Below are positions 22,361 to 29,576 of a stretch of 32,503 nucleotides of DNA, one piece after another (within the stretch, counting starts at the first letter, position 1; each line of letters opens with the position of its first letter). The notes below the pieces were generated by a model that was not told the origin of the DNA, ran no database searches, and saw only the letters and a list, made by a program, of their open reading frames with translations. The stretch is from Streptomyces misionensis (GTDB lineage Bacteria > Actinomycetota > Actinomycetes > Streptomycetales > Streptomycetaceae), in assembly GCF_007896895.1 (NCBI RefSeq), contig NZ_VOGW01000187.1, positions 179,168 through 211,670 of the forward strand. Reading direction: 5' to 3'. The position numbers were made by a program, and so were the translations under genes.

Positions 22361-22445
22361 GCCGGGTCTCCGTTCCTGCCGGATGGGCGCCCGCCGCGGG
22401 CCGGCCGCGGGGCGCGGGAGCGCCCCGGGACCGGTGCCGGGCGGG

Positions 22446-24170
22446 TCAGACGATGTAGAAGAGCTGGTTGAGCGGGAGGCGTTCGGCGGGCTCGATGGTG
22501 GCGGGCTCGCCGTCCACGGTGACCTTGTAGGTCTCCGGGTCCACCTCGATGCGCGGCAGCGCGTCGTTGCGGACCATGTGCTGCTTGCCGATGGTCCGGC
22601 AGCGCCGCACCGGCTCGATCCGGCGTCCCAGGCCCAGCTCGCCGGGGACGCCGGCGGCGATGGACGCCTGGGACATGAAGGTGACCGAGGTGCGCTGCCG
22701 GGCCCGGCCGTACGTGCCGAACATCGGCCGGTAGTAGACCGGCTGGGGCGTCGGCAGGGAGGCGTTGGGGTCGCCCATCAGCGCCCAGTTCACCATGCCG
22801 CCCTTGATGACCAGCTTGGGCTTGGCGGCGAAGGAGTGGATCGGCCAGAGCACGATGTCGGCGAGTTTGCCGGGCTCCAGCGAGCCGATCACATCGGCGG
22901 CGCCCACCGCGATCGCGGGGTTGATGGTGAGCTTCGCGAGGTAGCGCAGGACGCGCGCGTTGTCGTTGCGGGAGCTGTCCTCGGCCAGCGTGCCGCGCAT
23001 CTCCTTGCAGTGGTGCGCGGTCTGGAAGGCGCGGGCGAAGGTCTCGCCGACCCGGCCCATGGCCTGGGAGTCGGAGGAGAAGATGCTGATCACGCCGAGG
23101 TCGTGCAGCACCGTCTCGGCCGCGATGGTCTCGGCCCGCACCCGGCTGTCGGCGAACGACACGTCCTCGGGGATGTTGCGGGACAGGTGGTGGCAGACCA
23201 TCACCATGTCCAGCAGCTCGTCCACCGAGTTGATGGTGTACGGCAGGGTGGGGTTGGTCGAGGCCGGCAGCACGTTGGGCTCGCCGGAGACCCGCATGAT
23301 GTCGGGTGCGTGACCGCCGCCCGCGCCCTCGGTGTGGAAGGTGTGGATGGTCCGGCCATCGATCGCGGACAGCGTGTCCTCGAAGAAGCCGCCCTCGTTG
23401 AGGGTGTCGGTGTGGATGGCCAGCTGGACGTCGTACTCGTCGGCGATCCGCAGCGCGTTGTCGATGGCGGCGGGGGTGGCGCCCCAGTCCTCGTGCACCT
23501 TCAGGCCCGCCACGCCCGCGTCGACCTGCTCGCGCAGCGCCCCGGGCAGGCTGCCGTTGCCCTTGCCGAGCAGGCCGACGTTGACCGGCAGGTCCTCGGC
23601 GGCCTCCAGCATCCGGTGGATGTTCCACGGGCCGGGGGTGCAGGTGGTGCCGTTGGTGCCGTCGGTCGGTCCGGTGCCGCCGCCGAAGAAGGTGGTGATG
23701 CCGTTGGACAGGCCCTCCTGGGCCTGCTGGGGCGAGATGAAGTGGATGTGGCTGTCGATGCCGCCCGCGGTGGCGATCAGGTGCTCGCCGGAGATCACCT
23801 CGGTGCCGGGCCCGATGACCAGCTTCGGGTCCACCCCGTTCTGCACATGGGGGTTGCCGGCCTTGCCGACGCCGACGATCAGGCCGTCGCGGACGCCGAT
23901 GTCGCCCTTGACGACGCCCAGGACCGGATCGATGACGACGACGTTGGTGATCACCAGGTCGAGGGCGCCCTCGCGGTTCAGCGCGGCGGGGTCCTGTCCC
24001 ATGCCGTCCCGGATGGCCTTGCCTCCGCCGTAGACGGCCTCGTCGCCGTAGGAGCCGGCGTTGTGGTCGTACTCGACCTCCACGACCAGGTTGGTGTCGG
24101 CCAGGTGGAACCGGTCGCCCACGGTGGGGCCGAACAGGTCGGTGTACTGCCGGCGCGGGATGATCGCCAT
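22446..24170 (-). CDS. ureC: Urease alpha subunit UreC
   Basis: This 574-residue protein is the catalytic subunit that hydrolyses urea to ammonia and carbamate at a dinickel centre. Active-site landmarks are intact: SHIHFISP (His pair), LKVHEDWG (carbamylated Lys), 'HTFHTEGAGGGHAPDI' (His ligand and flap start), MVCHHLSRNIPEDVSFADSR (mobile flap) and SSDSQAMGR (Asp ligand). Length and order are normal. It begins with MAIIPRRQYTDLFGPTVGD at 24170, sharing one base with the ureB stop (TGATG), so it is translated in coupling with ureB. A functional urease is expected. Confidence 0.97.
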   Translation of the reverse strand: MAIIPRRQYTDLFGPTVGDRFHLADTNLVVEVEYDHNAGSYGDEAVYGGGKAIRDGMGQDPAALNREGALDLVITNVVVIDPVLGVVKGDIGVRDGLIVGVGKAGNPHVQNGVDPKLVIGPGTEVISGEHLIATAGGIDSHIHFISPQQAQEGLSNGITTFFGGGTGPTDGTNGTTCTPGPWNIHRMLEAAEDLPVNVGLLGKGNGSLPGALREQVDAGVAGLKVHEDWGATPAAIDNALRIADEYDVQLAIHTDTLNEGGFFEDTLSAIDGRTIHTFHTEGAGGGHAPDIMRVSGEPNVLPASTNPTLPYTINSVDELLDMVMVCHHLSRNIPEDVSFADSRVRAETIAAETVLHDLGVISIFSSDSQAMGRVGETFARAFQTAHHCKEMRGTLAEDSSRNDNARVLRYLAKLTINPAIAVGAADVIGSLEPGKLADIVLWPIHSFAAKPKLVIKGGMVNWALMGDPNASLPTPQPVYYRPMFGTYGRARQRTSVTFMSQASIAAGVPGELGLGRRIEPVRRCRTIGKQHMVRNDALPRIEVDPETYKVTVDGEPATIEPAERLPLNQLFYIV

Positions 24171-24580
24171 CAGTGCTCGGCTCCCTCGTTCTCGGTGTCG
24201 GTGCTGTCGCCTGTGGTGGCGAATCCCCGGTGCGCCGCGCGGCGCACCGCGGACCGGCGGGTGTCGTCGGCGTTCAGGCCGCCGTTGACGAGTCCGGCGA
24301 AGCCGACGAGCCGCCGGGTGCCGCCGAAGGCGCACAGCTCGACCTCGCGGGTGTCGCCGGGTTCGAAGCGCACGGCGGTGCCGGACGGGATGTCCAGGTG
24401 CATGCCGTACGCGGCCTCGCGGTCGAACCGCAGCGCGCGGTTGGCCTCGAAGAAGTGGTAGTGCGAGCCGATCTGGACAGCACGGTCGCCGGTGTTGGCG
24501 ACGGTGAGACTGACCTTGGCCCGGCCGGAGTTGATCTCCACGGGGTCGTCCCCGTAGAGGTAGTGGGCTCCACCCGACAT
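24170..24580 (-). CDS. ureB: Urease beta subunit UreB
   Basis: A 136-residue small structural subunit beginning MSGGAHYLYGDDPVEINSG. The conserved core is IGSHYHFFEANRALRFDREA, then 'YGMHLDIPSGTAVRFEPGDTREVEL' and FGGTRRLVGFAGLVNGG. The C-terminal tail after NGGLN is about 30 residues longer and more polar (SAVRRAAHRGFATTGDSTD) than the usual roughly 105-residue beta subunit, as in several actinobacteria. GAGGAG ends 8 bases before the ATG. It sits 31 bases after ureA. Confidence 0.95.
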   Translation of the reverse strand: MSGGAHYLYGDDPVEINSGRAKVSLTVANTGDRAVQIGSHYHFFEANRALRFDREAAYGMHLDIPSGTAVRFEPGDTREVELCAFGGTRRLVGFAGLVNGGLNADDTRRSAVRRAAHRGFATTGDSTDTENEGAEH

Positions 24581-24611
24581 CGTTGGTCTCCTCGGTGGTT
24601 CAGGCGGCGGT

Positions 24612-24917
24612 TCAGGCGCCGATCGGGTCGTGGCAGGTGACCAGCTTCGTTCCGTCCACGAACGCCGTCTCGACCTGGAGGACGGTGAGCATCTCGCGTA
24701 CCCCGGGCATCACGTCGTCGGCGGAGACGACCTTGCGGCCCAGTTCCATGCACTCGGCCACGGTGTGTCCGTCGCGGGCGGCTTCGAGCACGGCCTCGGT
24801 GATCAGCGCGGCCGCTTCGCTGTAGTTGAGCTTGGTGCCCCGGTCCCTGCGGCGCCGGGCCAGGTCCGCCACCACATAGACGTGGAGCTTGTCGATTTCG
24901 CGCGGTGAGAGGTTCAT
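24612..24917 (-). CDS. ureA: Urease gamma subunit UreA
   Basis: A 101-residue gamma subunit beginning MNLSPREIDKLHVYVVADLA, with 'RGTKLNYSEAAALITEAVLEAARDG' and 'VTCHDPIG' at the end, all typical. The length is exactly that of the family. It lies 4 bases after the urea transporter gene, so transport and hydrolysis are made from one transcript. It assembles with UreB and UreC in the cytoplasm. Confidence 0.96.
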   Translation of the reverse strand: MNLSPREIDKLHVYVVADLARRRRDRGTKLNYSEAAALITEAVLEAARDGHTVAECMELGRKVVSADDVMPGVREMLTVLQVETAFVDGTKLVTCHDPIGA

Positions 24918-24921
24918 GGCG

Positions 24922-25872
24922 TCACTTCGCTTTCTCGTACGACATGCCGGGCCGGTCCATCGCCGGCGCGGCCCCCAGGAAGAGCCAGGTCGTCACGACG
25001 AACGGCCAGGTGAAGGGTGACCCGCCGGACGGCTGGGCGAAGGCCGTCCAGGCGGTGGTGAAGGGGACCGAGGCCACGACGGCGAGTACGGCGTAGCCCG
25101 CGGTCCAGGGCGTCAGGGTCAGGAAGGTCGCCGCCAGCGCGATGGCGACGAGCACGCCGTTGTAGCCGTAGAGCCCCTCGCCCAGCCGGTCGGCGGGCAG
25201 GCCCATGACCCAGGCGGTCACGATCGCGACGGCGCTGCCGCAGGCGGCGGCGCCGGCCGCCCGCCAGGAGGTGACGAGCAGTCCGGCCAGCACGATCAGA
25301 CCCGCGTACCACCGGTCGAGGAAGAAGACCTGACCGATGTTGTCGCAGAAGGCGTGCCCGATGTCCGCGAGGGACGGGGCCGCGGTCCGCGCGGCCGCTG
25401 CGGCGGGTGCCGCCGGGGCCGTGGGCAGCGCGATCGCCATGACACCGGCGACGAGGCAGTACGGGGCGGTCAGCACGGGCAGCCCGACGCGGCCCAGGAG
25501 GCGGACGGCCGCCGCGCTCAGCACCGAGCAGACCGCCGCCGCGAGGACGGCGAGCAGCGCGGTCCGCCAGGAGGCGCCGAGCTGGACGAAGAGCGCGATG
25601 CCGACGAGGCAGCCGCAGTACCCTTCGAGGCCCTGTCGCAGCCGGTCGCCCCGGTCGCTGCGCAGCGCCGCCGCGGTCCCGGTGGACGCCAGCGTGCCGA
25701 GCAGTCCGAAGACGCCGATCCGACAGTCGTCGGCGAACAGCGCGACGAGGAACAGCAGTCCCGTCCACGGACTCGCGCTCAGCGCGACCTGCGCGATACC
25801 GCGCGCCTGTGTCCGCCCGACGGCGACCGGGCTCCAGCTCGTGGACCGCACCGCCTGAGACGCCGTAGGCAT
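24922..25872 (-). CDS. Urea transporter (UT family)
   Basis: A 316-residue membrane protein of the UT/SLC14-type urea channel fold, with an internal two-fold repeat: 'GLEGYCGCLVGIALFVQLG' followed by LPVLTAPYCL, then GLYGYNGVLVAIALAATFLTL followed by FTWPFVVTTWLFL. These are the LPxxTxPF-like and FPFxxTTW signatures of the family. Its position at the head of the urease operon, 4 bases from ureA, supports urea as the substrate. GGGAGAA precedes the ATG. About ten hydrophobic segments are visible. A Pro/Ala-rich insert near the middle (PTAPAAPAAAAARTAA) is an unusual loop. Confidence 0.9.
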   Translation of the reverse strand: MPTASQAVRSTSWSPVAVGRTQARGIAQVALSASPWTGLLFLVALFADDCRIGVFGLLGTLASTGTAAALRSDRGDRLRQGLEGYCGCLVGIALFVQLGASWRTALLAVLAAAVCSVLSAAAVRLLGRVGLPVLTAPYCLVAGVMAIALPTAPAAPAAAAARTAAPSLADIGHAFCDNIGQVFFLDRWYAGLIVLAGLLVTSWRAAGAAACGSAVAIVTAWVMGLPADRLGEGLYGYNGVLVAIALAATFLTLTPWTAGYAVLAVVASVPFTTAWTAFAQPSGGSPFTWPFVVTTWLFLGAAPAMDRPGMSYEKAK

Positions 25873-26194
25873 GGCTGTTCTCCCTGTGTGAAAAACCCGA
25901 AGGAGCCATCAACCCCCTTGCACGACGGGGAAGATGGGATCGCTTCAACGCTCTGTTGAACACTACGCCCGCTTCCGGCCATCAAGATCGAAATCGCGTG
26001 GTGACCACCTGGGCACGCAGCGGGATCACCGCAGGCAGCGTGGCCGAGCCGAGGGCCTCGGGTGTCGCGCCTTGACCGGGATCGAGCCATCCGTTGAACA
26101 TCTCTTGGACCGATCCAGGTGAAGTGCAGACCAATCGTCCGGAGTTCGGAGTGGAGCCGGGAAGCGGTCCGCCAAGGGCCGGTCCGCCGGATGC
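25873..26194. promoter_or_regulatory. Intergenic region holding the urease operon promoter
   Basis: This 322-base non-coding stretch has lower GC content than its surroundings. A 17-bp inverted repeat TTCAAC-GCTCT-GTTGAA is at 25944-25960, with another GTTGAAC at 26093-26099. At 25990-26027 the series GAAAT-N6-GTGAC-N6-GGCAC-N6-GGATC has the 11-base rhythm of GlnR boxes (gTnAC-N6-GaAAC), but only GTGAC matches fully. GlnR is known to control urease in Streptomyces, so this is plausible but weak. No confident -35/-10 pair was found. The rest, down to the GNAT relic, holds nothing I recognise. Confidence 0.4.
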
Positions 26195-26946
26195 TCAGGC
26201 GCGGTGGACCGGGTCCGCGACCCGGGCGGCGGCGAGCGGCCGCCAGGACAGCCCGAGGCGGCGGTAGAGGCGGATGGCGGCGGTGTTCCAGCCGTCGACC
26301 ATCAGCGCGGCCATGCCGTGGTCGGCGACGAGACGGTCCAGGACGAGACCGCACACGGCCGTGCCGGCGCCCCGCCCGCGCGCACGCTCGGCGGTGGCGA
26401 CCCCGGCGAGGAATCCGACGTCGGGCGCGCTCCAGGCGTCGGCGGCGCACGCCGTCAGCGCCCCGGAGTCGTCGCGCACCCCGGCCCAGCGGCGCACGCC
26501 GGGGCGGCCGGGGTGGGCATGGGAGTGGGCGAAGGCCTCGTCCAGCAGCCGGGCGACGTCCGGGTGCTCCGACGGGGTCAGCCACGCGGCCCGCCGCCGT
26601 GGCCGGTGGCGGCCTCCGTCTGCATCCAGCCGAAGGCGTCGACGAACTCCAGCTCCGGAAGGCGGGTCACGAGGTCGCGGACGAGGTTCTCGTCGCCGAG
26701 GGGCCGGAAGGCCGGGCCGAGCCGGGGCAGCAGCGCGCGGACCAGGGTCGCGGCGGCGCCCGCGGGACCGGTGACGGCCAGTCGGTCGCGGCCGGACAGG
26801 GCGGGGGCCGCCACCGCCGTGGCCTCGCCGAGGAAGAAGGCCCGCGCGCCGTCGAGCAGACCGCCGGCCGCCCACAGCAGGAGCGGGTCACTGTTCGCCG
26901 CGGCCCGGACGTCGTCGAGGGAACGCAGCTGACGCGGATCGGCCAT
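26195..26946 (-). pseudogene. GNAT acetyltransferase broken by a one-base frameshift
   Basis: The N-terminal part (MADPRQLRSLDDVRAAANSD to 'FGWMQTEAATGHGGG') is in one frame and stops at 26578. The C-terminal part continues in another frame as AAWLTPSEHPDVARLLDEAF. It then has 'VGFLAGVATAERARGRGAGTAVCGLVLDRL', the Q/RxxGxG/A acetyl-CoA loop of GNAT enzymes, and WNTAAIRLYRRLGL. Adding one G to the run in GGCGGCGGG near 26593-26600 restores a single protein of about 250 residues. The defect may be a real mutation or a homopolymer sequencing error. The start could also be GTG 26952. Confidence 0.75.
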
Positions 26947-27009
26947 GGGCACAGGTTAGTCGGCGTGCGGGCCCGCGCCGGTGACCCCGCAGGCGGCCCG
27001 CGCCTCGGC

Positions 27010-27052
27010 GCACCCGCGCGGACGCCGGGTCGGGCGGCGTCCGCGCGGGTGC
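27010..27052 (-). terminator. Strong hairpin ending the tail-protein operon
   Basis: GCACCCGCGCGGACGCC (27010-27026) pairs perfectly over 17 bp with GGCGTCCGCGCGGGTGC (27036-27052) around a 9-base loop. It lies 35 bases beyond the amidase stop codon on the minus strand. Confidence 0.8.
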
Positions 27053-27059
27053 CCCGGGG

Positions 27060-27091
27060 CCGGTCAGCCGGTCAGCCGGTCAGCCGGTCAG
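27060..27091. repeat. Four perfect 8-base tandem repeats across the amidase stop codon
   Basis: CCGGTCAG occurs four times in a row (27060-27091). On the minus strand each copy is CTGACCGG and holds a TGA. Because the period is 8, successive TGAs fall in different frames, so the array supplies stops in all three. The amidase stop is the first of them. Confidence 0.9.
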
Positions 27092-27972
27092 TCCGACGGG
27101 ACCTTCAGTCTGTCCCAGCTGGTCCGGCCCGGGATGCCGTCCGCGTCCTTGCCCCGGTAACCGAGCTTGTGCTGCCAGGCCGCGTAGGACGTGCGGTCGG
27201 CTTCGGTCCACTCCGGGCTCGGGCCCTTCTCGTAGCGGCCGCAGCCCTCGGCGACCAGGCGGCGGCCCATGGCGGTGATCAGGGGCGACTTCTGCCCCGT
27301 GTGGAAGAAGCCGGCGCCCGGGAACGGCGCGTACTCGGGCTTGGGCCCGGGCTTGGGGCCGCCCGGCTCCTTGCCGCCCTCGCCCGCGAGCCGGTCGGCG
27401 ATGCGCCCCCGCATGCCGTCCATGGTGAAGCCCCGCGGGTCCTGCTTGCCGGGCTGCCACTCCTTGTGGCCGATGACGGAGCGCTCCGACCACCCGTGGT
27501 GCCGGCAGATCGCGGCGGCCACCTTCTCGATGGCCTCCTTCTGCGCCTCGGGCCAAGGGTCCTTGCCATCGCCGAGGTTGACGCACTCGAAGCCGTAGAA
27601 GTGCCGGTTGCCGTCGATGTCGGCCTGGTTGTCCCGGGGCAGCTTCGACTCGTTGACGACCGCCCGCAGCACGTCGCTGTCGCCGAGCCCGGCGTGGTTG
27701 GCGCGGCCGTTGCCGACGAGGTGGACGTGGCCGTCCTTGTCGATGACCCCGTGACACAGCGGCCCGGGCAGGCCCGAGTAGCCGTCGTAGCAGATGTTCA
27801 CGGAGTTCTCGGTGCCCGAGGTGACGGTGTGGTGGATCATCACGCCGTTCACCGGGCCCCAGGGCCCCTTGGTGTTGCGGTTGTGGTGGCGCCAGTCGCG
27901 CACCTCGTGGACCGTGAGGCCCTCCGCGCGCAGGACCTCCAGCAGCTTGGCCGCGCTCATCGGCTGGGCCAT
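27088..27972 (-). CDS. N-acetylmuramoyl-L-alanine amidase with peptidoglycan-binding-like C-terminus
   Basis: A 294-residue protein. The N-terminal Amidase_2/PGRP-type domain has MIHHTVTSG (zinc His at about residues 47-48), GFECVNLGDG, and GHKEWQPGKQDP (second zinc His, with Lys and Asp). A Gly/Pro/Lys linker (GGPKPGPKPE) leads to a C-terminal 'YAPFPGAGFFHTGQKSPLITAMGRRL' to 'DADGIPGRTSWDRLK' module, common in actinobacterial and phage lysins and presumed to bind cell wall. No signal peptide is present, so export would need the tail-like machinery, lysis or another route. The ATG at 27972 shares one base with the previous stop (TGATG). A structure-associated lysin acting on the cell wall is the likely role. 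Confidence 0.87.
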   Translation of the reverse strand: MAQPMSAAKLLEVLRAEGLTVHEVRDWRHHNRNTKGPWGPVNGVMIHHTVTSGTENSVNICYDGYSGLPGPLCHGVIDKDGHVHLVGNGRANHAGLGDSDVLRAVVNESKLPRDNQADIDGNRHFYGFECVNLGDGKDPWPEAQKEAIEKVAAAICRHHGWSERSVIGHKEWQPGKQDPRGFTMDGMRGRIADRLAGEGGKEPGGPKPGPKPEYAPFPGAGFFHTGQKSPLITAMGRRLVAEGCGRYEKGPSPEWTEADRTSYAAWQHKLGYRGKDADGIPGRTSWDRLKVPSD

Positions 27973-29522
27973 CACTCGTCTCCTTCCGCGGCGGCCTCCG
28001 CCGCCGCCGTGGTCTGGGAGCGCCCCTCGGCGGGACCGGCCTCGGCGGTCCGTTCCTCGTGTGCGGCGCGGGCCTCGGCGTCCAGGGCCGCCCGGTCGGC
28101 CGGCGGGATGTCCGCGGCGAGCGCGCCGAAGGCCTGCCGCAGGTCGGCGGTGCTGCCCTCGCCGGTGACCAGTGCCAGCGGGGCGACGTGCCGGTCGATG
28201 CCCGCCGGGGCCTTCAGCAGCGGGCGGCGCGCGGCGTCCGTGTCCCACTCGACGCCCCCGGTGGCGGTGCGGGCGGGGATCAGCCAGTGGTCGCCGGTGC
28301 GGTAGGCGCCGTTCTTCGCGAAGTAGACCTCGACGCCGTCCTCCAGCGGCAGCCACTCCCCCTCGGCGAGCGGCACGGCACCGCCCTTCAGGGCGTTCGT
28401 CCGGCCCTTGCGCCGGGGCCCTTCGCGGTGGTCCCAGCGGCGCAGGTACGGGTGCAGGTGCGGCAGGCGCCCGACGCGCGGGTCGGGCTCGGCGGAGAGG
28501 CGGACGCGGCGGCCGGGCAGGTCCAGTTCCTCGACCCGCAGCAGGGGCAGCGCCTCCAGCCGGGACGCGTACGCGGTGTCGGTGATTTCGACGTGGTCGC
28601 CGACCTCCAGATCGAGCTTGGAGTCGAGGCCCAGGGTCGCCAGCCGCACCCAGGTGCCGTCCAGTTCGTCCACCGGGAAGACGACCGAGCCGTTCTCCCT
28701 GGACCACTTGAAGGTGGCGTCGGCCGCCTCGCCGCCCGCGTGGATCTCCACCCGGTACAGCTGGTTCTCCGGGCCCCGGTAGCGGGCGTCGGGGCGGACC
28801 AGACACGGGTCCTCGTCGGCGTGCTCGGGCCGTTCGCCGCGGGCGGCGAGCCGGGCGGAGGGCGCCGCCTGGGCCTTCGCCCACTTCTCGAAGGCGTCGC
28901 GGACCGCGGCCGGGGACGGTTCGGCGTCCTCGATGTCCAGCGCGCTCAGGGGCAGCGGCAGCACCTGCCAGACGACCTTCGCGCGGGCGGCGGTGTCGGG
29001 CAGCGCCGCGCCGAGGGCGACCTCGCGCAGCGCCGGGTCCTCGGCCGCGGAGACCGCCCGCTCCCACACCCGGAGGTAGACGAGGAAGGGCGACCGGGCG
29101 GGCGAGGGCAGCCGGTCGCCGGGCCGCTCGGGGTCGCGGAACCCGTCGGGCTGGTTCCAGTAGTCCCAGTGGGCGTCCGTCTCGGCGGCCCGCTGTTCCT
29201 CGGTGTCCTCGTCCGGTACGGGGACGCCGGGCGCGGGGCGGTCCGCGTCGCACAGGATGCCGTCCACGTAGTAGCGGCCGCCGTGGATGTACAGGGTGTC
29301 GATGTCGTGCCTGCCGCCCACGTACTCGATGCGGAAGCCGCAGGCGCCGGCGGGGCCGCCGTGCCGGCCGATGAGGTCGGCGGCGAGGGTGCGGGCCTGG
29401 TGCAGCTGGATCGCGGTCTGCTCGTTGAGGTCGGCGTCCAGCTGGACACGGCCCTGCTGGGCGAGGACCGCGGAGTAGTGCCGCTCCGGGCGGAAGGTGG
29501 CGCGGGAGAGATCGGCGTGCAT
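27972..29522 (-). CDS. DUF6519 domain protein (tail/baseplate-associated)
   Basis: A 516-residue protein beginning MHADLSRATFRPERHYSAVL, then QQGRVQLDADLNEQTAIQLH. I recognise this as the start of DUF6519, a domain found beside baseplate and tail genes. 'HGGRYYVDGILCD' and 'FKWSRENGSVVFPVDELDGTWVRLATLGLDSKLDLEVGDHVEI' are further conserved-looking parts with beta-rich character. The C-terminal 50 residues are Ala/Glu-rich and disordered-looking. An internal position (29522) was chosen rather than an upstream ATG (29573), since the domain starts exactly there. It is likely a structural part of a tail or injection device; the exact role is unknown. Confidence 0.78.
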   Translation of the reverse strand: MHADLSRATFRPERHYSAVLAQQGRVQLDADLNEQTAIQLHQARTLAADLIGRHGGPAGACGFRIEYVGGRHDIDTLYIHGGRYYVDGILCDADRPAPGVPVPDEDTEEQRAAETDAHWDYWNQPDGFRDPERPGDRLPSPARSPFLVYLRVWERAVSAAEDPALREVALGAALPDTAARAKVVWQVLPLPLSALDIEDAEPSPAAVRDAFEKWAKAQAAPSARLAARGERPEHADEDPCLVRPDARYRGPENQLYRVEIHAGGEAADATFKWSRENGSVVFPVDELDGTWVRLATLGLDSKLDLEVGDHVEITDTAYASRLEALPLLRVEELDLPGRRVRLSAEPDPRVGRLPHLHPYLRRWDHREGPRRKGRTNALKGGAVPLAEGEWLPLEDGVEVYFAKNGAYRTGDHWLIPARTATGGVEWDTDAARRPLLKAPAGIDRHVAPLALVTGEGSTADLRQAFGALAADIPPADRAALDAEARAAHEERTAEAGPAEGRSQTTAAAEAAAEGDE

Positions 29523-29576
29523 GAAGGGGGTCCCCCTGGTTCTCAGGTCTGCGGGTGGGTCGTACGGCGGCACCGC

